Below are positions 1-9,480 of a DNA stretch of 64,000 nt, piece after piece. Both the position numbers and the translations under genes were made by a program. Each line of letters opens with the position of its first letter. Position 1 is the first letter of the stretch. This stretch comes from Atherix ibis (Eukaryota > Arthropoda > Insecta > Diptera > Athericidae), in NCBI GenBank assembly GCA_958298945.1, contig OY282609.1, positions 34,755,212 to 34,819,211 on the forward strand, in the 5' to 3' direction. The notes under the pieces were generated by a model. The model ran no database searches and was not told the DNA's origin. It saw only the letters and a list, made by a program, of their open reading frames with translations.

Positions 1-2
1 GC

Positions 3-530
3 ATTAAAACGCGAGACAATCCAGCAAGGTGTGTACTTTGTGCTGGAAGCCACCCGGCAAACTACAAAGGCTGCTCCACATATAAAATGCTGCAGACAAA
101 AATACGCCCAAATAATAATACATCCACAAATAGGACGGGACTAACATCATTGCCAGTGCGACGAAACCTGACATTTGCTGAGATTGCATCTGGGCAGAAA
201 CAACATCAACAGCAGCAACAACAACCTCAACAACAAAACCATCCACATCAACCTCCTCATCAACAACAACAGCAACCACAACATAAGCAGCAGCACCAAC
301 AACAGCGCCAGCAACATCACCAACACCAGGAACAGCAGCAACAACAACAACAGCAGAAAAATGGTAGTCATGTTCCTATTCCTCCCCCATTATCCTCCTC
401 CTCAGACCTAACAACACTTCTTTCCACAATAACCAACAAATTAATTCAAGAAATTACTCTTCTTCTCACTCCTCTGTTAACTGCTTTAACAACCGCCATT
501 TCCTCACTAACAAGCAATATGAATAAATAA
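3..530 (+). CDS. jockey ORF1 (gag-like nucleic-acid binding protein), C-terminal part
   Basis: C-terminal 175 residues of the ORF1 protein, which packages LINE RNA and, in jockey-type elements, carries CCHC zinc knuckles. The frame is open from the window edge; the first internal ATG (87) is not the true start. A knuckle of form C-x2-C-x3-H-x6-C is encoded at 30-74 (CVLCAGSHPANYKGC), which fits the last knuckle of jockey-type gag proteins. It is followed by a Gln/His-rich low-complexity stretch encoded at about 196-360 by CAA/CAG/CAC codons, then a Ser/Thr/Leu-rich tail that may form a helix. The stop codon at 528-530 is followed without a gap by the ATG of ORF2 (TAA-ATG), an arrangement that suggests ORF2 is translated by reinitiation. 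The long Gln tract may be a lineage-specific feature or a replication-slippage expansion. Confidence 0.85.
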   Translation: MKTRDNPARCVLCAGSHPANYKGCSTYKMLQTKIRPNNNTSTNRTGLTSLPVRRNLTFAEIASGQKQHQQQQQQPQQQNHPHQPPHQQQQQPQHKQQHQQQRQQHHQHQEQQQQQQQQKNGSHVPIPPPLSSSSDLTTLLSTITNKLIQEITLLLTPLLTALTTAISSLTSNMNK

Positions 531-3233
531 ATGTTCTCGTCAACCGATAAATCCCTATCCATCCTTCTCTGGAATGCTAACGGACTGACTTTACACCGAC
601 AAGAACTAGACATTCTCTTACACAACAAACGCATAGACGTTGCACTGATTACAGAAACTCACTTTACGTCCAGGTCGTTTTTTGCTATACGTGACTACAA
701 AACATACAGAACTGACCATCCAGACAACACAGCACACGGTGGAACTGCCATCCTTATTAGAAATTCCTTAAATCATTCCTTCCACTCACAAACTGCCACC
801 GAATCCCTTCAGTCAATAGTTATTACCCTTCAATGTAAATCCTTTACCTTTAACGTTGCATCTGTTTATTGTCCTCCAAATAAAAAATTAACTCCCATAC
901 AATTTGATTCCTTCTTCAAATCAATTGGAAAATCCTTCATCGCGGGAGGAGATTATAATGCCAAGCACCCTAAATGGGGATGCCGTGTTTCGAATCCCCG
1001 AGGAAAGATTCTCCAAAAACTCCTCTCCCATACCACTCTTGAGGTCCTATCTCCTCCCACGCCCACATATTGGCCGACCAGTGTCAGAAACCTTCCCGAT
1101 ATTCTAGATTATTTCATAACCACACCCATACATTCCATTAATACTTCCATAGATACACTCCTTGACCTGAATTCCGACCATTCCCCTGTTCTCCTAACAC
1201 TAGACACTTCTCCTTCCTTAAAATCCTATCCTGCCAAACTTGTAAATGGGAAAGTTGATTGGGACATTTTTAGACAAAACTTAGACCAACAGATTCATTT
1301 ACAACAAAGCCTTAAGAACGTACAAGAAATAGACGATGCCGTAAACGAGTTAACTGTTTGCATACAGAACTCAATCACTAACGCCCACATAACTCATAAG
1401 AAACCAACCATACGAGAACATGACTATAATCTTCCTCAAAAAATTCGCAGCTTGATAAGCGAGAAACGTCGAGCCAGGGCCCAGTGGCAACGTTCAAGAA
1501 TGCCAAATGAGAAGAAAAGACTAAACCAACTACAACGAGAACTGAAACAAGAAATAATTAATTATAACAACGAACGATTTACTGAATACACAGAATCACT
1601 GACAATTAATAAGTCACTCTGGACAGCTACCCGACGAATTCTCAAATACAAAACAGCTACACACCCGCTCCGGAATACCGACGGAACCTGGGCAAAAACA
1701 GATAAACAGAAAGCCGACATCTTCGGCAAACACTTAGAAAACATCTTTAAGCCTCACGAAGATGTCCAAGACATTCTGCATGACGAACAAATATTCCGAC
1801 AAATATCAACTCAGTTGCCCATAAGTCCACCTCCTAAGTTTTTCACTCCTTCCGAAGTTAAATTCACAATAGAACACCTTTCCAATAGAAAAGCCCCAGG
1901 ATATGACTTAATAACTTCAGAAATCCTGAAACAAATTTCCAAAAAAACCCTCGTCCTTATAACCTATATTTATAATAGTATCCTCCGCACATCATTTTTT
2001 CCTTCCCTGTGGAAGTTTTCCATAATTAAGATGATCCCAAAACCCAATAAGCCCAAAAACCTTCCCACCTCATATAGACCTATAAGCCTCCTTCCCATGT
2101 TATCAAAAATCCTAGAAAAATTAATCCTAAAACGCCTTTATCCCATTTTTGAAACCGAGGGTGTCATTCCTCAGCATCAGTTTGGATTTCGACCTGAGCA
2201 TTCCACTATCCAGCAGTGTCATCGCGTAGTCGACTACATAGCGTGTTCGCTAGAGCGAAAGGAATACTGCCCAGGAGTGTTTCTTGACATTTCGCATGCT
2301 TTCGACCGTGTATGGCACCCTGGATTGCTTTGGAAGTTGCAGCGAGTCCTACCCTCGAGTTATTTCCACATCCTTAAATCTTATCTCTCAGACCGATATT
2401 TTCAGGTACCTGAAAATATGGAGTACTCTGACATTTATCCAATTTCCGCCGGTGTCCCTCAAGGAAGTATCCTAGGTCCTATCCTATATAACATTTATAC
2501 CCATGACATTCCTTGCCACAACAACATCCTAACCGCAACATATGCTGACGATACAGCCATCCTGACACATCACAAAGATCCTTCCACAGCCATTAGTATC
2601 CTTCAGAACCACATCCACTCCTTAGAAACTTGGTTCAAAAGGTGGAGAGTGAAGGTAAATGAGCAAAAATCTGCTCATGTAACTTTCACACTCTGCCGAG
2701 AACAAATTCCCGACATAACCCTAAACGGCAGTATTATTCCACAAAAAAATAGCGTACGTTACCTTGGACTTATATTCGACAAACGGTTAACCTGGAACCT
2801 TCATACGAAAACTAAAAGACGTGAACTTAACGGACGATACAAACAATTCTTACGTCTCCTAGACAGCAAATCGAAACTTACAACACCAAGTAAACTATTA
2901 CTGTACAATACGGTTCTGAAACCAATATGGACATATGGTCTAGAACTTTGGGGTTCGACTAAGCATTCCAACTCCCTTCCAATCCAATCCCTACAATCCC
3001 GAATCCTTCGTAAAATTGTCAATGCCCCCTTTTATGTGCGAAACACTGTTATCCACCGTGACCTAAATGTTCCATTTGTTCGTGAACTATGCATCTCCCG
3101 ATATAAAAAATTCCATTCGCACCTATCCTTCCACCCTAATCCTTTAGGAAGGGAACTTTTCACTCCCACCCTTCCAGTATACACCCATCGACGTTTAAAA
3201 CGGCGATGGCCGAGAGATTATTTAAAATTGTAA
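531..3233 (+). CDS. jockey ORF2: endonuclease-reverse transcriptase, 900 aa, intact
   Basis: Enzyme that nicks target DNA and reverse-transcribes the LINE RNA from the nick. The endonuclease covers about residues 8-225: NANGL (15-19), TETHF with the metal-binding Glu at 42, SVYCPP (111-116), GGDYNAKHPKWG (139-150) and the catalytic SDHSPV (215-220). The reverse transcriptase spans about 440-760: SYRPISLLPMLSKILEKLI, QFGFRPEHST, FLDISHAFDRVW with Asp586, GVPQGSILGP (641-650) and YADD (671-674). A thumb and C-terminal tail follow, including TYGLELWGST and the segment KIVNAPFYVRN. No RNase H is present, normal for jockey. The length of 900 aa matches the family. The start at 531 follows the ORF1 stop directly. 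No stops, frameshifts or missing catalytic residues were seen, so this may be a competent source enzyme. Confidence 0.93.
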   Translation: MFSSTDKSLSILLWNANGLTLHRQELDILLHNKRIDVALITETHFTSRSFFAIRDYKTYRTDHPDNTAHGGTAILIRNSLNHSFHSQTATESLQSIVITLQCKSFTFNVASVYCPPNKKLTPIQFDSFFKSIGKSFIAGGDYNAKHPKWGCRVSNPRGKILQKLLSHTTLEVLSPPTPTYWPTSVRNLPDILDYFITTPIHSINTSIDTLLDLNSDHSPVLLTLDTSPSLKSYPAKLVNGKVDWDIFRQNLDQQIHLQQSLKNVQEIDDAVNELTVCIQNSITNAHITHKKPTIREHDYNLPQKIRSLISEKRRARAQWQRSRMPNEKKRLNQLQRELKQEIINYNNERFTEYTESLTINKSLWTATRRILKYKTATHPLRNTDGTWAKTDKQKADIFGKHLENIFKPHEDVQDILHDEQIFRQISTQLPISPPPKFFTPSEVKFTIEHLSNRKAPGYDLITSEILKQISKKTLVLITYIYNSILRTSFFPSLWKFSIIKMIPKPNKPKNLPTSYRPISLLPMLSKILEKLILKRLYPIFETEGVIPQHQFGFRPEHSTIQQCHRVVDYIACSLERKEYCPGVFLDISHAFDRVWHPGLLWKLQRVLPSSYFHILKSYLSDRYFQVPENMEYSDIYPISAGVPQGSILGPILYNIYTHDIPCHNNILTATYADDTAILTHHKDPSTAISILQNHIHSLETWFKRWRVKVNEQKSAHVTFTLCREQIPDITLNGSIIPQKNSVRYLGLIFDKRLTWNLHTKTKRRELNGRYKQFLRLLDSKSKLTTPSKLLLYNTVLKPIWTYGLELWGSTKHSNSLPIQSLQSRILRKIVNAPFYVRNTVIHRDLNVPFVRELCISRYKKFHSHLSFHPNPLGRELFTPTLPVYTHRRLKRRWPRDYLKL

Positions 3234-3360
3234 AATAAAATTACCCTGTTCTGAGGTAACATCGATGGGTGTTTTCCTCCACATGTCTTCATGTCCTTGT
3301 ATATTCCCGTAAAAAATCTGCTTGTTACTAGCATAAGTAGTTGTAGATATCATTTAAAAT

Positions 3361-3388
<28 letters not shown>
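3234..3388 (+). other. jockey 3' UTR and poly-A tail
   Basis: Short 3' UTR after the ORF2 stop, with AATAAA-like sequence overlapping 3233-3240 and a final run TTTAAAAT followed by 28 A at 3361-3388. A long uninterrupted A tract is expected to decay quickly, so its purity supports recent insertion. Confidence 0.85.
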
Positions 3389-3392
<4 letters not shown>

Positions 3393-3760
3393 CTTTATCG
3401 ACGAAGCATATTTTTACATCGACGGCTACGTTGGCAAACAAAATTGTCGAAGCTGGAACGCGGAAAACCGTCATGCTTTACGAAAAACCACTGCATCCTA
3501 GAAAAGTCACTCTTTATTGCGATTTATGTGCTTCTATTGGCCAAAATTGGATGATTTGAATGTGAATGAGCTTTGTTCTCAATAAAAAGGCTCTGCAAGC
3601 GACACAATAAATCCTAACATCGGTTTTTTAAGCAGTAAATTTGTTTATCGAATAATCTCATGAAATGCTGTAAAATAGTCGCCAAGATCTTGTGATTTGA
3701 CACAATTTTAAACGTTTAAATGCAGGTCCGAACACTTGGTCGTAGTGGTTGTATGAATGA
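3389..3760 (+). pseudogene. DD41D (rosa-like) transposase fragment, target of the jockey insertion
   Basis: Begins exactly at the end of the LINE poly-A tail. The plus strand reads IFIDEAYFYIDGYVGKQNC, equivalent to the family block IIFSDEAHFHLxGYVNKQNC that carries the first catalytic Asp. Further on come a decayed ATCHTA-like region around 3600 and a PRSCDLT-like block near 3687-3705, the region of the third catalytic residue. Frames shift and stops occur throughout. The upstream half of this transposon copy would lie on the other side of the LINE, left of the window, if the insertion was simple. Dead sequence; relatives in this window are at 7126, 14405, 32640/34030, 39393, 42850 and 52610. 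Confidence 0.7.
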
Positions 3761-6286
3761 TATTTTTTATTATATGCATAATTTTAATGCATTCAACTCT
3801 AAAATAATAGATATTTGCTTATAATATATATGTTTTCTTCCAGCATGAATACGCTAAAATAGACTCAGGATAATATTCGTCAAAGTCTCAATGCCATAAT
3901 CGTTTTTAGGGGCTACTGCTAGAACAAGCAGTTAATTGTTTACTATCGAATTATATAGAAAATAATAATTTTTTAAGCATTTCAATGGTGATTTATTAAG
4001 TTACATTAACCAGAATATTTTATTTGAATGTCATAAAAAGCTAGTTTTAAATTCTAAAAAAAAAAATCCGTATAAAATTTCTACAATTTTCAACTGGCCT
4101 ATCTTAAAGAAGTTTACTACTGAAACCATAAATTAGCTTTTTAAATTGAAAAAAAACTACCAATTGTGAGTAGAAGTAAAAATATTACAACCACTGAATC
4201 AGTGTTCATTTAATCGAAAATCATAAAAGGAAATTCAATGAGCTTTTCTATATTTCATGTTCTAGATTATCGATACGATGACGATGTCCTTTTCATTTAA
4301 TTTTATGTTATTTTACTTTTTTTTGATCTCCCCTCTTCTTAATATTATTAAAATGACTACGGCATCCGGAACCATTTGAATTATCCTTTTTTCTATTGGT
4401 ACATACAACAAAAAAGTGGTAGAGAGGATGGTAGTTAGTTATAGGTTTGGTAAACCACAGTAAATACGATTTGAGAACAGCATCGACATTATTATTATTA
4501 TTATTATTATTTTTGCTAGATCGATTTATTGAAATGAGAAAAATGTTATTTAAATGTAATTTTGATCTGATAAAAAGGATGTAAATATAATTTTTATTTC
4601 CTCTTGTATAAGAAAAACTCACGTTTGTATGTGGTTTTCTGAAATATGTATAGACACATTAATATATACGAACAGTGTAGAAAAAATTCGATGCCAGAAA
4701 TGGAATTGCTAGATCGATGGGGTTGTAATGGGGAGGAGGTCTGCCAATTGAGAGAAATTATTTAAGAATGGGGAATAAAATCTATCGGAACTTTTTTAGT
4801 CACTCATTCGTAATAGGAGGCTTTTTTTTGTTGAATAAATTGTGTTAGCCCTTCTTATCAAATACGATCCATTCATGCACAGGCTTACTTATGCACGACG
4901 AATATATATTCCCATTTAAGTCAGAACTTATATCCATCGATCTGTGCATACATGCTTGCACAAGCACAAGAACTATGCGGGGGTGTATACTGGTGGACTC
5001 CCATTTTAACACAAATTTCTCTTGATATCATTGGTAAATGGCAATCGAAGCGAAAGAAAATTTAATAAGGATTTTTATCAATTAAATTACGGCTAGCGGT
5101 AACACAATTTGTGAGCCTGTTCGCCATGACATGCTTAAGTGTCTGTTAGATTCGTTTCATAATGTCGAAGGGGTTGGATGGATGGATGGCTGGATGATGG
5201 AGCAGTACATTTTCTGTAAACCACCTATAACGTTGTACACAACGTTTTTATTTTCGTCTTCCTTTTTTTTTTTTGCCAGTACAAAAATTTATAGCCTGCG
5301 ACATTTTCTCGAAAACTCTCCACCAAATCGATTATATCACCAACTCTCTTAATGCCTATTAGTTCGATGCCTGTATAGAATCCAGAATTATACTTGTTTG
5401 GATTGGATGGTTTTGGTAAATGGTGTTTCGTACATAAATTGAATGTGACACAATCACTCAGATACTATCAGAGTATGTATGTGTGGTTTTCTATATTTAA
5501 AAAAGAAATTGCTATGGACGAATGATGAGTATCGACATTTTTTTTTATCATCTCCAAAATTAGCAAGGGAATTGAAAAATTCCCCTTTGAACAAATTTTA
5601 ATATTAAATTTATTGGCGAAAATTGCTGCTGTTCAATCAGTTAATGTAAAAATGGTAAAAATTTCATTTATTTTCCATTTTAAAAGTTAATTTTTTGATG
5701 TTATTTTTTTTCTTAGAAAATAATATTTTGATTATGAGTTTTTTTTCTTCTAAAAATAAATTTCCATTTATTTTTTTTATTTAACGTATTCGAATTGGTT
5801 TTAAGAATTTCGACAGTGTCGAAACAGTGCCATTTTTCAGATACTAATATTTTTTTCCAAAAATATCATGAAAGGTTATTACCATTAAAGAAATTAAACT
5901 TGTATAGTTAATTGAAATTCTAAAGTTAAAATTGAAGTTTAATTAATATTCTATATTTTAATTTAATTAAATTACATTTTAAGGTCAATTTGCAATAAAA
6001 AAAAAGAAAAATAAACATAGGAAATAATTAAATTCCTACCTTTACAAATAAGAAGAATGAAACCTAAATTCAGAAAAAAATCCAAAATTTATTGGTGGGA
6101 ATTTAAATTAATCTATTTTCTGTAATGAGAGCAGTCTTATCTGTAATGAGAGCAGTCGATTTTTCTTCATTCTTTAAATAGTATATCAAAAGGTGAAGCA
6201 TTTTTAGCCGAGTAATTCGATGATAGTCTTATTGTTACCTTTAATTCTTTATTAATTATTACGAATTTTTACGATTAAAGCACACA
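3761..6286. other. AT-rich sequence without recognised gene
   Basis: About 2.5 kb of AT-rich DNA. Contains an ATT microsatellite around 4489-4511 and long T/A homopolymers. Two small ORFs (minus 4308-4622, whose Asn run is just the ATT repeat, and plus 5131-5352) show no domain, splice context or family resemblance, so they are not called as genes. A 21-base direct duplication of TCTGTAATGAGAGCAGTC occurs at about 6119-6160. Confidence 0.6.
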
Positions 6287-7101
6287 CGAGGTCTATTCAA
6301 AAAGTATCGCGAATTTTGAATTTCCGCGGGTTACGTATATTTGATTTCCCATTTTTTGTGGCGTTATGTTGGTACTCATGTCTCTCACTTGTTCCGACAA
6401 ATTCGGCCATTTTGAATGTTCATATAATTTTTGACAGCTGTTTTGCTTGAACGTGTTTTGGCTCGTCTTCGATTTTAGCTTAATTTCGATCAAAAACAGC
6501 ATCGCATTAACATTGCTTAGGAGCTGTTGGACTCTGTCCTTATGACCTAAATTTGCTACAGGGGGTCATAACTAGTAACGAATCATGGGTTTATGGTTAT
6601 GACGTGGAAACAAAAGCCCAATGATCCTAATGGAAGCTGCCGCACGAGCCAAGACTGAAAAAAGCGCACCAAGTTCGATCGAATAAGAGGGGCGTGGTGT
6701 CTCATGAGTCCTTGCCACAGGGTAGAACGGTCAATAATGAATATTACCTGCAAGTTATGCACAAGTTGCGCAAAGCAATCCGCCAGAAACGCCCGGATTT
6801 ATGGAAGAATAAAAATTAACCTGCCATTTTTGGCCAAAAACAACACACTAATAATCCCGCAGCCACTGTATTCCCCAGATTTGGCCCCCTGTGACTTTTT
6901 CTTGTTCCCGATACTGAAGGGTCCCATGAATGGACGATGCTTCGCTACGATTGAGGAGATAAAGACTGCATCGAAGGAGGAGCTGAACAAGTTCCTGCTT
7001 TAAAGTAAGGGGATTACTTTGAAAGGGACACAGTAGATATTCATGAATAAATAAATAAATTTTGTAAAACAAAATTCGCAATGCTTTTTAAATAGACCTC
7101 G
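6287..7101 (+). mobile_element. mariner-like element, decayed, internally deleted (family A)
   Basis: About 815 bp bounded by inverted repeats: CGAGGTCTATTCAAAAAGTA at 6287 and its complement ending in TTTAAATAGACCTCG at 7101. The right flank begins TA; the left flank has CA, probably a mutated TA duplication. The interior carries a 5' leader with GAATTTCCGCGGGTTACG that is shared with the copies at 20437 and 57942. The transposase on the plus strand is broken (see separate entry). Shorter than a full MLE (about 1.3 kb), because the N-terminal half of the coding region is missing. Confidence 0.85.
6480..7003 (+). pseudogene. family A mariner transposase relic
   Basis: Remains of a DD34D transposase. 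The first part reads NFDQKQHRINIA and GFMVM/YDVETK-like sequence with stops and frameshifts; the latter part of an open segment (6704-7003) retains FLAKNNTLIIPQPLYSPDLAPCDFFLF and KTASKEELNK, that is, the third catalytic Asp block. The block with the second catalytic Asp (HHDNAPAHT in relatives) is deleted between NKN and FLAKNN. Non-functional. Confidence 0.8.
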
Positions 7102-7125
7102 TATATTTCTAATGTAATAAATAAA

Positions 7126-7668
7126 TATAGGGTCTACCAATTAAAACTCCAATAAGTTTGAATTTGGCTATGCTTACAGTTTTGTCAATCAGTTGGAGCT
7201 TTACTATTAGTTGAAATGTTTTTAATTTTGCTTGAAAATCAACCTCTTTGTACTACAGAGATATAACAACTTGTGGTTTCAACAAAATGGTACTAAGTGC
7301 CACACTGCTTTATTGAAAACCAAATTCAATGGACCTCTAATTTCTTGAAGAGGTGCTGTCAATTGGCCAACAAGATCATATGATTTAACACCGTTGGACT
7401 TCTTCTTGTGGGGCTATGTGGAAGATAAGGCTTATGGAAATAGTCTACACACAAAATAAAAGCTTAAAACTAATATCAATATCTGTGAAATAGAGCCACA
7501 ATTATACAAAAATGTGACCGACAAGATCGATGTCTGTAAACGTAGTCGTAGCATATATTTGCACGATATTATTTTTCATATATAAATGGTGAAGTATTTA
7601 TAATATATTTCAATAAGGAATTATGATTCAAAATGTGCAGATCCTATGTATTATTGGTAGAGCCTATA
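7126..7668 (+). mobile_element. short DD41D (rosa-like) element with 16-bp TIRs
   Basis: Ends are TATAGGGTCTACCAAT at 7126-7141 and the inverted ATTGGTAGAGCCTATA at 7653-7668, one mismatch in 16. TATA at both tips fits a TA target duplication. Between them the plus strand still spells, across frameshifts, NLWFQQNGTKCHTALL, then WPTRSYDLTPLDFFLWGYV and KRSRSIYLHDIIFH. These are the middle and end of a DD41D-type transposase, so this is an internally deleted derivative lacking the DNA-binding half. The second catalytic Asp of the QQDG motif is Asn here. It lies only 24 bp from the MLE at 6287-7101. Confidence 0.75.
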
Positions 7669-8639
7669 AATGATAAAAATATTTCTTCATTTATTTTCTT
7701 TAACGTTTTCCCTTTTTTTGGTTATATTAAATTTCTTGATGATTTCTCAAAAACTGAAGATTTGAGCGGTTAATTTTTTTCTTCAAATTAATCTTTGCAA
7801 GCAAAATATAATATATTTGTATAAGACGTTACTGGAAGAGTATAAGATTATCTTTTACCAAGAAATCAAAAGCTTACATAAATACAAAAGTTGAATATGT
7901 GTTTAGATTGAATTCGTTCAGCTTTGGAAATATTGAGCCGATTCCTGATATGTTTTCTATGCTCACATATAGAGTAGCTTAATTTTATTTTTATTCTGTT
8001 CATTTTTAGATTTTGTAAATAACATAATGGAAAGAAATTATTTCGCAAAGCGCATAAACCAATATTATGGATAATAATCCCAAGGTAAGCTGAATTATCC
8101 TTTTTTTGTTTTTATTTCTCATCTACAATACTATCCGATTAGTATGGATTGCTGCTTGTAGATGGAGATATTTATACATACAGAAATTATGAGTATATTA
8201 CTTTTCCTTTCAAAATGTAAAACAGCTTTGCCATTAATTGAATATGTTTTTATCAATGATAAATATTAAGAATTGATGGTATATCTTTGTAAATGCAAGT
8301 CGTTTTCACCTGAAAAGGTGAAATTACCATCTATTTAGAGGATATTTTATATAACAAAAATATAATATTCAGAATGATTTAATTAATACATTTTCATTTA
8401 AATTTTAGGGATTTTTCTCGAAGTTATTTAAGGATTCTTATTTAATAATTATATTTCATTTATTATTTTTTTGTCAATTAGTCTTTAATTGAATATGTGA
8501 GTATGTTTGTCGAGTGCTTTCGACAGGCATTTTCCGTGATAGTATCTTAATATGAAGTATATTCACCTGAAATATGCAAAAACTAATAGCTGAAAAAAGC
8601 CTAATTTAATGTATGCATGAGGTTTTTTTTTAAAAAATT
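7669..8639. other. AT-rich sequence without recognised gene
   Basis: No ORF with family resemblance, no TIR pair and no tandem array seen. A 60-residue minus ORF at 7866-8048 has no supporting feature. Confidence 0.5.
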
Positions 8640-9480
8640 ATTGCTCATTGACTGTTATGTTATCCCCAGGTTTATAAAAAGCCTTGCTATTGTCGATAAA
8701 TTTTTTCCTTACTCTTGAAATCAAGTGAAATTTGTCTGTTTTCAATCGTTAACTTCGTTCATTTTTCTTATCAAAATGTATAAATTGAAAAATATTTTCT
8801 CTGAACTTATTTCCATAAATAAGAACACTTTAAATTTCTTGTCTTATAAGCTCCTCTAGCTTACAAAATTGCTACAAAAATCCATAATCGCGATTCTGTT
8901 ACTGTCCAGTCTTTTTTCAAAACTTTACGAGCTTTGAGTTCAGTGAATGATTTTATAGGAAATCATTATACTTTCATCAATTATCAAATTAAAAACACTC
9001 TTTACAGTACCAAGTATAATATTTCTTTTGGCATAGAAAGTTGGCCCTTGGACGTCTTTGAATTTGGTATGATCGGGAAATTTACCAGTATTTCTACTAA
9101 CTTTCATTGTTTTCCATAATGTCCCATCAGCAGCTTTTTATGTTAAAATTTCTTCATTAGCAGATCTATCTGCAGTGTCTAATTTACTTTCGGTTCCAAA
9201 ACCTAGAATATATCGTACTCTCTTTTTGCCACTAGTTATATAACGATCACTATCACTTGATTCCTATCACTTGATTCACTTTCAAATAGTAAAAAAGGCT
9301 CTTCTTTTTCTAGGAACTATATGTGTATGTATGATGAAGATTTTCATTTTCACTGCTCGAAAATTCAATCCTATTAGTTTTATTATCCATTTCATACTCA
9401 TTTTCATATAGTTCCACATCGGATGCATCAGATTCCATGTCTGACTGGTCTTCTCTTATTTGGGTCAGTTTTTTTCCCAA
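8640..9480 (-). pseudogene. piggyBac-like transposase, N-terminal half, degraded
   Basis: Read on the minus strand from 9480 downward. First comes an acidic Ser/Asp/Glu-rich leader (MESDASDVELYENEYEMDNK), typical of piggyBac N-termini. Around 9130-9270 follows SDSDRYITSGKKRVRYILGF, then ADGTLWKTM, and around 8950-9060 GPTFYAKRNIILGT and SVFNLIIDESIM. After a frameshift come LKARKVLKKDW, LWIFVAIL*ARGAYKT and SYLW, then a decayed FDKK-NERS-LKTDKFHLIS and finally FIDNSKAFYKPGDNITVNEQ near 8650-8700, the segment just before the first catalytic Asp region of piggyBac DDD transposases. Sequence beyond that is lost, so all catalytic Asp residues are absent. Several stops and frame changes: a dead fragment. 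No TTAA-flanked terminal repeats were recognised. The assignment rests on remembered conserved blocks and is fairly secure because they occur in the right order. Confidence 0.72.

Larger units (their letters stand above)
1..3388 (+). mobile_element. jockey-clade non-LTR retrotransposon, 3' part
   Basis: The 3' portion of a LINE: end of a gag-like ORF1, a full ORF2 (apurinic-type endonuclease plus reverse transcriptase), a short 3' UTR of about 125 bases and a 28-A tail at 3361-3388. The 5' end lies outside the window, so completeness and the target-site duplication cannot be judged. Immediately after the poly-A tail comes a degraded DD41D transposase, so this LINE landed inside an older DNA transposon. 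Both reading frames are open, in contrast to every other element in the window, which marks it as a recent and possibly still active insertion. Assignment to jockey rests on the HPANYKGC zinc knuckle in ORF1, the order endonuclease then RT without RNase H, and motifs such as FLDISHAFDRVW and YADDTAIL. The exact lineage (jockey, BS, X, Juan) is not resolved. Confidence 0.9.

Noticed and set aside
147..371. Leu-rich minus-strand ORF of 74 codons
   Set aside because: It is the antisense of the CAA/CAG repeat in the LINE gag gene.
4308..4622. Minus ORF of 104 codons with an Asn run
   Set aside because: The Asn run is an ATT microsatellite; no domain, no splice signals, composition like the surrounding intergenic DNA.
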